DNA from: Candidatus Hydromicrobium americanum
GTDB lineage: Bacteria > Actinomycetota > Humimicrobiia > Humimicrobiales > Humimicrobiaceae
Direction of reading: 5' to 3'
Assembly (NCBI GenBank): GCA_002779205.1
Contig: PEXF01000056.1
Span: forward strand, 1 to 5,872
Length of the DNA: 5,872 bases
Shown: one piece after another, positions 1-5,030 of the stretch
Layout: each line of letters starts with the position of its first letter
Position numbering within the stretch: the first letter of the stretch is position 1
Notes under the pieces: model-generated
What the model saw: the letters and a program-made list of their open reading frames with translations, nothing else
The model's database searches: none
Told to the model about the DNA's origin: nothing
Translations under genes and position numbers: made by a program

Positions 1-92
1 CAGGGTGCGAGTTGGGGGCAGGGACATTTATAAATGATACTCTGCCGGAGGAAAAAGCTGCTGAATTAAGAAGTATAATATTAGAAAAATAA
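1..92 (+). CDS. C-terminal end of an unidentified protein (partial)
   Basis: The frame whose first complete codon begins at position 3 is open from the left edge to a TAA at 90-92 and gives 29 residues, starting GCELGAGTFIND and ending in a charged helix-like stretch, PEEKAAELRSIILEK. The other two plus-strand frames stop within the first 36 bases, and a strong hairpin follows the stop by a few bases, so this is most likely the true 3' end of a gene that begins outside the window. The Gly-Cys-Glu start and the following Thr and helix faintly recall the C-terminal end of uroporphyrinogen-decarboxylase-like corrinoid methyltransferases (GCE....TP.EN..). That resemblance is weak and from memory, so no function is assigned. 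Confidence 0.6.
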   Translation, partial: GCELGAGTFINDTLPEEKAAELRSIILEK

Positions 93-98
93 AAGCAC

Positions 99-131
99 CC
101 AACCAGTAAAAAACTCTTTTTTACTGGTTGG
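99..131. terminator. Perfect 15-bp hairpin after the partial gene, probable terminator
   Basis: Positions 99-113 pair without mismatch with 117-131 around a 3-base loop (CTC). The stem base is GC-containing (CCAACCAGT/ACTGGTTGG) and the apex is a run of A-T pairs. It lies 6 bases after the stop at 92, where a terminator is expected. The usual T-run after the stem is missing on the plus strand, where TCTAATAAC follows. Read on the minus strand, the stem is followed by GTGCTTTTATTTT, which fits better. It may act in both directions, or it may belong to the palindromic element that begins next to it. Confidence 0.5.
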
Positions 132-156
132 TCTAATAACCCGCCGCAGCGGGCAG

Positions 157-182
157 AGTTCCACGCACTTCAGTGCGTGGGT
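157..182 (+). repeat. Hairpin direct repeat, copy 1
   Basis: This 26-base unit contains the stem CCACGCACT/AGTGCGTGG, with TC at its tip, followed by GT. It matches the copy at 222-247 at 24 of 26 positions, differing at 160 (T versus G) and 171 (C versus T). The second difference lies in the loop and leaves the stem intact. Confidence 0.7.
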
Positions 183-221
183 GAATGTAGACATCTACCA
201 AGCGAAGCTTGGATTTAAGTA

Positions 222-247
222 AGTGCCACGCACTTTAGTGCGTGGGT
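222..247 (+). repeat. Hairpin direct repeat, copy 2
   Basis: This is the second copy of the 26-base hairpin unit, with the same 9-bp stem and TT at its tip. The copies are 65 bases apart start to start and in the same orientation. This copy sits inside the outer inverted repeat 183-191/249-257, while copy 1 sits just outside it. Confidence 0.7.
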
Positions 248-286
248 ATCTACATTCTTTCGTTTGTAAATTTCAGTAGTTTCTGA

Positions 287-421
287 AAGTTGCCTCCTGC
301 TCTAAGGGCAATTATAAATATAGCAAAAAGGTTATGGATAGAAACTGCAAAGGAAATTGGTAAAAAGATTCCAGAACCACGATATAACCCTGTTTATTAT
401 AAGGTTAGTTTAAATTCGTAA
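287..421 (+). pseudogene. Start-less open frame, possible 3' gene remnant
   Basis: The frame is closed upstream by TGA at 284-286 and then runs open for 44 codons to a TAA at 419-421. It contains no ATG, GTG or TTG near its beginning. The translation has the look of real protein: a basic amphipathic stretch (AIINIAKRLWIETAKEIGKK) followed by a proline- and tyrosine-rich end (IPEPRYNPVYYKVSLNS). I do not recognise the family. It lies immediately right of the palindromic element, which fits the tail of a gene truncated by an insertion or deletion there. A chance open frame of this length in AT-rich DNA cannot be excluded. Confidence 0.35.
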
Positions 422-628
422 ATTAATAAGAACTTGCTTATATAATAGCCTGTCTTATAAACGCAGAGGTGCACAGGCCTGATTTTTTAGCTTCCTTTCT
501 TTATTTATTTCATTCATTTACCTATACGAAAAATTTTAACACTAAAAAGAAATTCATAAAAACCCTTTGAAGAATAGGCATAATGTGTCTTTTTTTTATT
601 AACCTATTTAATAATATTAAAAAACCAT
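422..628. other. AT-rich intergenic stretch with no supported gene
   Basis: I see no credible coding frame on either strand here. The stretch contains an isolated TATAAT at 441-446 without a matching -35, a weak hairpin with a T-run (448-488, listed separately) and a run of eight T at 590-597 with no convincing stem before it. It separates the debris on the left from the operon promoter on the right. Confidence 0.6.
448..488 (+). terminator. Weak terminator-like hairpin with T-run
   Basis: GCCTGT at 448-453 pairs with ACAGGC at 473-478 around a 19-base loop, and six T follow at 483-488. It lies 27 bases after the stop of the remnant frame, so it could be that gene's old terminator. The stem is only 6 bp and the loop is long, so support is modest. 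Confidence 0.3.
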
Positions 629-657
629 TTCACGAATAAGGCCAGTTAAGGTAAAAT
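629..657 (+). promoter_or_regulatory. Probable sigma70 promoter of the operon
   Basis: TTCACG at 629-634 (4 of 6 matches to TTGACA) is separated by exactly 17 bases from TAAAAT at 652-657 (5 of 6 matches to TATAAT). Transcription would begin near 664, giving a leader of about 40 bases before the ATG at 705. It is the best-spaced promoter-like pair ahead of the co-oriented gene run and may drive everything through pth. Confidence 0.5.
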
Positions 658-704
658 AATTTAATGATAAAGAGTATTTGACAAAAAATAGGAAAGGAAC
701 TGAA

Positions 705-1007
705 ATGGGTGGTTTTTTAGAAAATTTAAAAAAGATTTTTACTGTACCGGCAGGAGACACTGCCTCTAAGTTTATTACTTTCACGGTCAGATGTAACAAA
801 TGCGGTGAAAAAATTACAGTAAGAGCAAGAAAGGATAGCGACATATCCAGAGTTTCTGAGGGTGAAAGCCAGCCAGGTGCAGAGTATTTCTTAAGAAAGG
901 AAATACTTGGAGAGAAATGTAATAATATCATATATATTGAAGTCTATTTTGGACCTGGTTTTAATATTATTTCAAAGGAAATTAGCAGTGGAAAATTTGT
1001 AGAGTAA
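705..1007 (+). CDS. Small conserved protein with a CxxC motif, function unknown
   Basis: The product is 100 residues. The ATG at 705 is preferred over the upstream TTG at 678 because a strong ribosome-binding site, AGGAAAGGA (690-698), lies just before it; with the TTG start this site would be inside the gene. Residues 1-20 form a short amphipathic lead. A VRCNKCGEKITVR segment then carries C30 and C33, and a third cysteine, C72, occurs in LGEKCNNI. The rest alternates short beta-type segments (IIYIEVYF, FNIISKEI). C30-x2-C33 plus C72 could bind a metal, but a full four-ligand zinc ribbon is not evident. I recall similar short proteins (FTVRC..CGE.I...LRKE.LG..C) annotated as hypothetical in anaerobic bacteria. 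It has no signal peptide or membrane segment, so it is likely cytoplasmic. It sits 87 bases before glmU in the same direction, the place held by spoVG in Bacillus, but does not look like SpoVG. Confidence 0.75.
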   Translation: MGGFLENLKKIFTVPAGDTASKFITFTVRCNKCGEKITVRARKDSDISRVSEGESQPGAEYFLRKEILGEKCNNIIYIEVYFGPGFNIISKEISSGKFVE

Positions 1008-1074
1008 TGCTTAGATAAATATATTTTTTATGTTACAATCTTATTAGTATTATTAATGATATTATAAAATCTTT

Positions 1075-1081
1075 GGTAGGA
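1075..1081 (+). promoter_or_regulatory. Ribosome-binding site of glmU, unusually far from the start
   Basis: GGTAGGA is the only purine-rich Shine-Dalgarno-like run ahead of glmU and ends 13 bases before the ATG at 1095, longer than the usual 5-9. The frame is closed just upstream by TAA at 1089-1091, so no earlier start exists. Confidence 0.45.
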
Positions 1082-1094
1082 ATCTTATTAAGAA

Positions 1095-2510
1095 ATGAAT
1101 TTTTCTAAAGATTTAAGCGTGGTTATTTTAGCTGCTGGTAAAAGCAAGAGAATGAAGTCAGAAATTCCTAAAGTACTTCATCAAATATTAGGTCAACCAA
1201 TACTCTTTTATATGCTATCTCTAGTCAGTAAATTAAATCCTAAAAATATATTTACAGTTGTAGGCTACGAGAAGGAACTGGTTAGCGAATATATAAAAAA
1301 TAATTTTCCTCAAACTAAAACTGTTACCCAGGAAAATCAGCTGGGTACTGCTCATGCTGTTTGTATGATAAAAAGAAGAAAGGGAGAGGATTTTGGAAAG
1401 AATATTTTAATACTACCCGGAGATAGTCCATTGGTTAATATAGAAACCTTAAGGAAATTGGTTGAAAATAAAATCAATTCCGGAAGCGCAGTCTGTGTGA
1501 TTACTTCTATAGTTCCTGATCCGGAAGGATATGGGAGAATTATAAAAGACAGAAATGAAAATATAATAAGGATTGTTGAGGAAACTGATGCCAGCCCTGA
1601 AGAGAGAAAAATATGCGAAGTAAATTCTTCTATTTATTGTTTTGATACAAAATCTTTATTTGAGAATATTGAAAAGATTAACACCAAAAATACCCAAAAA
1701 GAGTACTATTTGACAGATATTATTGAAATGCTTATTAAAAATGGCAAAAAAGTAAACTGTTTTAAAACTCCAGACTATTTAGAGGTTATGGGTATAAATG
1801 ATAGATTACAGCTTTCCGAAGTAGAAAATATTATGCAAAGGAAAATTAATGAAAGTTTAATGAAAAACGGGGTAACTATAAGGGATTCTGGTTCATGTTA
1901 TATTGAAAGCTCTGTAGTTATAGATAAAGATGTAATCATTGAACCTTCATGTTTTATCAAAGGTAAAACCAGGATTGGAAAGAACTCTACAGTAGGTCCT
2001 TTTTGTCAGGTTATGGATACCGATATAGGTGAAGGCACCAGGATAAATGCCTCGGTTATACTCGGTTCTGTTATTGGAGATAACAATAATATAGGTCCCT
2101 ACAGCTACATAAGACCCGGTACTGTGACCGGGTCCAATGTGAAAATTGGAGCATTTTGTGAAATTAAAAAATCTGAGATTGCCCGGGGAAGTAAGGTTCC
2201 TCACTTAAGCTATATAGGAGATACAGAAATTGGATCAGGAGTAAATATTGGCGCATCATCAGTTACGGTTAATTATGATGGTTTTAAGAAAAGTAAAACT
2301 ATTATTGGAGATGATGTGTTCATTGGCTCGGACACAATGCTTATAGCTCCGGTTAAAATAGGAAAGGGAGCTATTATTGCCGCAGGGTCGGTTATATATC
2401 AGGATGTTCCTTCAAATTCTCTGGCAATAGAGCGTGGGGAGCAAAAAAATATAAAAGATGGTGCTGTCAGGTATAGAAATAGAAAAAAATTAAAAAATAC
2501 AAAGGAATAA
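1095..2510 (+). CDS. glmU: Bifunctional GlmU: GlcN-1-P acetyltransferase / GlcNAc-1-P uridyltransferase
   Basis: The 471-residue product makes UDP-N-acetylglucosamine, the precursor of peptidoglycan, in two steps: acetylation of glucosamine-1-phosphate with acetyl-CoA, then uridylyl transfer from UTP. The N-terminal nucleotidyltransferase domain (about 1-240) has the LAAG...RM....PK signature at 12-26 with R19 and K26, QLGTAHA at 82-88, the metal aspartate D110 in LPGDSPL, GYGR at 146-149, E162 and N177 for the sugar, and N235 as second metal ligand. The C-terminal left-handed beta-helix domain (about 260-447) has hexapeptide repeats and catalytic-site residues R340 (IRPG), K358, H370 (PHLSY), Y373, N393 (NYDG), S412 (GSDT) and R447, aligned by eye to E. 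coli GlmU. Length is normal (E. coli 456). Two details stand out: GKSKRM replaces the usual GKGTRM, and the loop reads GASSV instead of GAGTI, as in actinobacterial GlmU. prs follows after 20 bases, indicating co-transcription. Confidence 0.97.
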   Translation: MNFSKDLSVVILAAGKSKRMKSEIPKVLHQILGQPILFYMLSLVSKLNPKNIFTVVGYEKELVSEYIKNNFPQTKTVTQENQLGTAHAVCMIKRRKGEDFGKNILILPGDSPLVNIETLRKLVENKINSGSAVCVITSIVPDPEGYGRIIKDRNENIIRIVEETDASPEERKICEVNSSIYCFDTKSLFENIEKINTKNTQKEYYLTDIIEMLIKNGKKVNCFKTPDYLEVMGINDRLQLSEVENIMQRKINESLMKNGVTIRDSGSCYIESSVVIDKDVIIEPSCFIKGKTRIGKNSTVGPFCQVMDTDIGEGTRINASVILGSVIGDNNNIGPYSYIRPGTVTGSNVKIGAFCEIKKSEIARGSKVPHLSYIGDTEIGSGVNIGASSVTVNYDGFKKSKTIIGDDVFIGSDTMLIAPVKIGKGAIIAAGSVIYQDVPSNSLAIERGEQKNIKDGAVRYRNRKKLKNTKE

Positions 2511-2530
2511 ATAATTTAAGGCAGGCGGGT

Positions 2531-3499
2531 ATGAAATATAATAAAAGCAATAAAAGAATGATGCTCTTTTCAGGGTCATCTTATCCTGGTCTGACAGATA
2601 AGATTGCAGAGGGACTTGGAATAAATGCCGGAAAAGTTACCAGAACTAAATTTAAAAACGGTGAGATATATGTAAAGTTTGATGAAAGTGTAAGGGGCGC
2701 AGATGTATTTGTGGTGCAAACATGCTGTGAACCTGTAAGTGATAATATAATGGAATTACTCATAATGATAGATGCCCTGAAAAGGGCATCTGCGGGGGTG
2801 ATAAATGCTGTGATTCCTCATTATGGATATGCGCGTCAGGATAAAAAAGCAGAAGGGAGGGAATCAATAAGTGCAAAATTATTTGCTAATTTGCTTTCAG
2901 TAGCAGGAATGGATAGGGCTATACTTGTTGACCTGCACTCTGCTACTATTCAGGGTTTCTTTGATGTACCGGTAGACCACGTTACTGCCATACCTATAAT
3001 AGCCAAGTATTTTAAAGAGAAAGAAATTAAGAATGGTGTAGTGGTAAGTCCTGATGTAGGAGGTGTAAAAAGAGCAAGTATTTTTGCTAAAAGACTTCAT
3101 TTTCCTCTTGCCATACTGGATAAAAGAAGGCCTGCTCCTAATATGGCGGAAATAGAACACATAGTAGGAGATGTAGAAGGAAAAGAGGTCATAATTTTTG
3201 ATGATATGATAGATACCGGCGGTACAATACTAAAAGCTATTGATATGTTAATAAGACATAGGGTAAAGAAAGTTTATATTGGTGCGACTCATCCTATTTT
3301 TTCGGGTAATGCTATAGAAGAATTTGAAAATTCAAGAGTTGAAGAGATAGTAGTGATGGATACTATTCCATTAAATAAAGAATGTAAATCTGATAAGATA
3401 AAAGTTCTTTCCATTGCACCTCTGCTTGCAAAAACCATAAAAAAAGTTTATTATTACAAGTCTGTAAGCGAGTTGTTTAAGGGTGAAGGTTTAGTTTAA
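2531..3499 (+). CDS. prs: Ribose-phosphate pyrophosphokinase (PRPP synthase)
   Basis: The 322-residue cytoplasmic enzyme transfers pyrophosphate from ATP to ribose-5-phosphate, giving PRPP for purine, pyrimidine, NAD, histidine and tryptophan synthesis. Visible class I motifs in order are the N-terminal MLFSGSSYPGL (11-21); PHYGYARQDKK (96-106), the ATP-binding flexible-loop region; DLHSATIQGFF (134-144), with the metal-binding histidine H136; SPDVGGVKRA (173-182); DKRRP (197-201), with catalytic K198 and R200; and the ribose-5-phosphate loop DDMIDTGGTI (224-233). Length matches the family (about 310-325). DLHSAT replaces the commoner DLHAxQ, and the C-terminal VLSIAPLLAKTI resembles actinobacterial homologues. 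The ATG at 2531 is preceded by AAGGCAGG (2518-2525). Methionines 10 and 11 are alternative starts but lack such a site. It sits between glmU and rplY as in the conserved cluster. Confidence 0.97.
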   Translation: MKYNKSNKRMMLFSGSSYPGLTDKIAEGLGINAGKVTRTKFKNGEIYVKFDESVRGADVFVVQTCCEPVSDNIMELLIMIDALKRASAGVINAVIPHYGYARQDKKAEGRESISAKLFANLLSVAGMDRAILVDLHSATIQGFFDVPVDHVTAIPIIAKYFKEKEIKNGVVVSPDVGGVKRASIFAKRLHFPLAILDKRRPAPNMAEIEHIVGDVEGKEVIIFDDMIDTGGTILKAIDMLIRHRVKKVYIGATHPIFSGNAIEEFENSRVEEIVVMDTIPLNKECKSDKIKVLSIAPLLAKTIKKVYYYKSVSELFKGEGLV

Positions 3500-3530
3500 T
3501 TTGTAAACATAAAGGTAGGTGCAGCAATAG

Positions 3531-4244
3531 ATGGAAAATATAGCTTTGGCGGTAGAAAAAAGAAATGATAGTGAGATAAAAAGTAATGCATCAAGAAGAT
3601 TAAGAAATAAAAATTATATACCTGCAGTTGTATATGGTTTAAAAGAAGAGCCAGTTAGTGTTAAGATAAGGGAAAAAGAATTTAAAGGCCTGTTAAAAGG
3701 CAGAAGCATTTACAGCCTAATTTTTGATATGCATATAGATGGTGCAAAAAAGAATAAGAAAGAAACAGTTTTAATAAAAGAATTTCAGAGAGATCCCATC
3801 ACTAGAGAATTTCTGAATGTGGATTTTTTAAGAATACAGATGGAGAAGGAAATTGAAACTACTATTCCTATCCATATTATCAATGAAGAAGTAGCTGTGG
3901 GAATTAAAGAGGGCGGCGGTGTTCTGCAGCACGGCCTAAGGGAGTTGCATATCTACTGCTTTCCTGCAGATATTCCAGAGTATATCGAATATGATATAAA
4001 AGATCTGGATATGGGTGTAACGGTTAGGGTCTCAGATATTAATATTTCTGATAAAATAAAAATATTGAATGACCCTGAAGAAGTAGTAGTTTCAATAATT
4101 CATCCAACCCAGCTAAAAGAAGAAGAATTGGTTACTGAGGAAGAGGCTGAGGAAGTTGTTGAGCCTGAGGTTATCGGTAAAGAAAAAGAAGAATTAGCAG
4201 AAGAAAAAGAACATCCGGAAGAAAAAGGTTCCAGGGAAAAATAA
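3531..4244 (+). CDS. rplY: Large ribosomal subunit protein bL25, CTC type with acidic tail
   Basis: The 237-residue product binds 5S rRNA in the 50S central protuberance. The N-terminal L25 domain (about 1-95) shows the SNASRRLRNKNYIPAVVYG signature (18-36) and LIKEFQRDPITREFLNVDFLRI (81-102), which joins it to the second domain. Residues 103-192 form the TL5/CTC-type beta domain, including KEGGGVLQHGLRELHIYCFPADIPEYIEYD (126-155), typical of the family. The last 42 residues (196-237) are a low-complexity tail with 19 glutamates, presumably disordered. In Bacillus the homologue (ctc) is a general-stress gene, but nothing here shows such control. An AAAGGTAGGT ribosome-binding site (3511-3520) precedes the ATG by 10 bases. 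The gene follows prs by 31 bases and precedes pth by 5, the standard order. Confidence 0.95.
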   Translation: MENIALAVEKRNDSEIKSNASRRLRNKNYIPAVVYGLKEEPVSVKIREKEFKGLLKGRSIYSLIFDMHIDGAKKNKKETVLIKEFQRDPITREFLNVDFLRIQMEKEIETTIPIHIINEEVAVGIKEGGGVLQHGLRELHIYCFPADIPEYIEYDIKDLDMGVTVRVSDINISDKIKILNDPEEVVVSIIHPTQLKEEELVTEEEAEEVVEPEVIGKEKEELAEEKEHPEEKGSREK

Positions 4245-4249
4245 TTATT

Positions 4250-4807
4250 ATGATTTTAATTATTGGTCTTGGCAATCCCGGGAAAGACTATGAATTTACA
4301 AGACACAATATAGGTTTCAAAATTATTGATAAGTTTGCAGATAGTCTTGAGAAAAAAAGCTGTTACCGGAAATTTAATTCAACAGTTACTGAATCCTCAT
4401 ATGATGGTAAGAAATTAATACTTTTAAAACCCCAAACGTATATGAATAGCAGTGGTACTGCAGTTGCTATGTGCTACAATTTCTTACGTAAGCAAATTAA
4501 TTCAATGCTTGTGATCCATGATGATATGGATATTGGATTTGGAGAGATCAGGTTGAAGATGGGTGGCAGTACTGGCGGACATAAAGGCCTGGAATCAATA
4601 GCAGATAAACTGAGGAACTATGATTTTGACAGGCTCCGGTTTGGCATAGGGAGGCCCCCGGGCAGGCAGGATGCAGCAGATTACGTGCTTGACGAGTTTG
4701 GTAAAAATGAAAGAGAAGAAGTTGAAATCAGTGTACAGAGGTCAACAGATATCATAAGGGATTACCTGACAGAAGGTATTGAATATGCTATGAATAAATA
4801 TAACTAA
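4250..4807 (+). CDS. pth: Peptidyl-tRNA hydrolase
   Basis: The 185-residue cytoplasmic enzyme cleaves the ester bond of peptidyl-tRNAs that drop off the ribosome, returning free tRNA; it is essential in most bacteria. Motifs are clear: GLGNPG at 6-11 with N9; the catalytic TRHN at 17-20 with H19; KPQTYMNSSG at 60-69 with M65 and N66; HDDMD at 90-94 with D91; GSTGGHKGLESI at 106-117; and RFGIGRP at 130-136. Length equals the family norm (185-195). The asparagine that in E. coli follows GGH (N114) is K112 here. Related enzymes with Lys or Arg there exist as far as I recall, so activity is probably intact. The start is 5 bases after the rplY stop, and its AGGGA ribosome-binding site (4233-4237) lies within the end of rplY, which points to translational coupling. 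Confidence 0.97.
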   Translation: MILIIGLGNPGKDYEFTRHNIGFKIIDKFADSLEKKSCYRKFNSTVTESSYDGKKLILLKPQTYMNSSGTAVAMCYNFLRKQINSMLVIHDDMDIGFGEIRLKMGGSTGGHKGLESIADKLRNYDFDRLRFGIGRPPGRQDAADYVLDEFGKNEREEVEISVQRSTDIIRDYLTEGIEYAMNKYN

Positions 4808-5030
4808 AAACGCCTGTATTTTTGCCCTTTACCTTGTTTTTATTTTACACTTCTGATTAATTGTGCTTGATTTCCTTTTATCTTTTTAGTTCTCTATTTT
4901 TCCTTATAAAATTTTTTAATTTTTCTAATCGTCCAGAATTTATGAAGAGAATTAATGCTTGCACCCTGAAAGGATATTTTAATTATTTTCTTATATAATC
5001 ATTCTTGACAACGGTTTTAAAATATTAGCT
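4808..5030. other. T-rich intergenic gap between pth and mfd
   Basis: This 223-base gap has many T-runs on the plus strand up to about 4920. I find no gene on either strand and no GC-rich hairpin that would serve as an intrinsic terminator for the pth operon. In Bacillus subtilis the small gene fin lies at this position, and nothing resembling it is present. A consensus TATAAT occurs at 4994-4999, discussed with mfd. Confidence 0.55.
4994..4999 (+). promoter_or_regulatory. Possible -10 box of an mfd promoter
   Basis: A perfect TATAAT lies 31 bases before the mfd ATG at 5031. Starting about 7 bases downstream, a transcript would have a leader of roughly 25 bases. No recognisable -35 occurs 16-18 bases upstream (AGGATA region) and there is no TG extension, so it is only a candidate. 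A second candidate is TAAAAT at 5018-5023, which would give a nearly leaderless message. Confidence 0.3.

Larger units (their letters stand above)
140..257. repeat. Cluster of nested palindromes, REP/MITE-like structured element
   Basis: Five short perfect stem-loops lie within 118 bases. They are CCCGC/GCGGG at 140-153; a 9-bp stem at 161-180; GTAGA/TCTAC at 187-198; CCAAGC-GAA-GCTTGG at 198-212; and a second 9-bp stem at 226-245. In addition GAATGTAGA at 183-191 is the exact reverse complement of TCTACATTC at 249-257. The second half could therefore fold as an outer 9-bp stem enclosing two hairpins, a three-way junction. That fold excludes the small 187-198 hairpin. The block is richer in GC than its surroundings and has no open frame. 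The pattern resembles REP/BIME sequences mobilised by RAYT (IS200-like Y1) transposases, or a non-autonomous MITE. No transposase is present in the window, so the class is inferred. A structured non-coding RNA is the main alternative. Confidence 0.5.

Noticed and set aside
140..257. CRISPR array
   Set aside because: There are only two repeat copies, each a near-perfect self-palindrome, with no regular repeat-spacer series and no cas genes.
441..446. TATAAT as a promoter for a small RNA ending at the 483-488 T-run
   Set aside because: There is no -35 at 16-18 bases upstream, and transcription would start inside the left arm of the hairpin at 448-453.
590..597. Eight-T run as a terminator
   Set aside because: The only pairing upstream is a 7-bp, mostly A-T stem (544-550) with a loop of about 37 bases, too weak to call.
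678..704. TTG start for the small cysteine-motif protein, or TTGACA at 678-683 as a -35 box
   Set aside because: A good ribosome-binding site at 690-698 serves the ATG at 705, and a -10 placed 17 bases after TTGACA would fall on that site and the start codon.
617..931. Minus-strand open frame of 104 codons
   Set aside because: It overlaps the well-supported plus-strand gene at 705-1007 and its promoter, and its translation resembles no family I know.
1947..3160. Minus-strand open frames inside glmU and prs (1947-2204, 2581-2763, 2897-3160)
   Set aside because: They lie within strongly conserved genes and are antisense shadows with no ribosome-binding site of note.
4942..4998. Eighteen-codon ORF (MKRINACTLKG...) before mfd
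   Set aside because: It has no ribosome-binding site, its length is expected by chance and it resembles no known leader peptide.
5005..5010. Perfect TTGACA as -35 for mfd
   Set aside because: With 16-19 bases spacing the -10 would fall on AGCTAT/TATGGC over the mfd start codon, so transcription would begin inside the gene.
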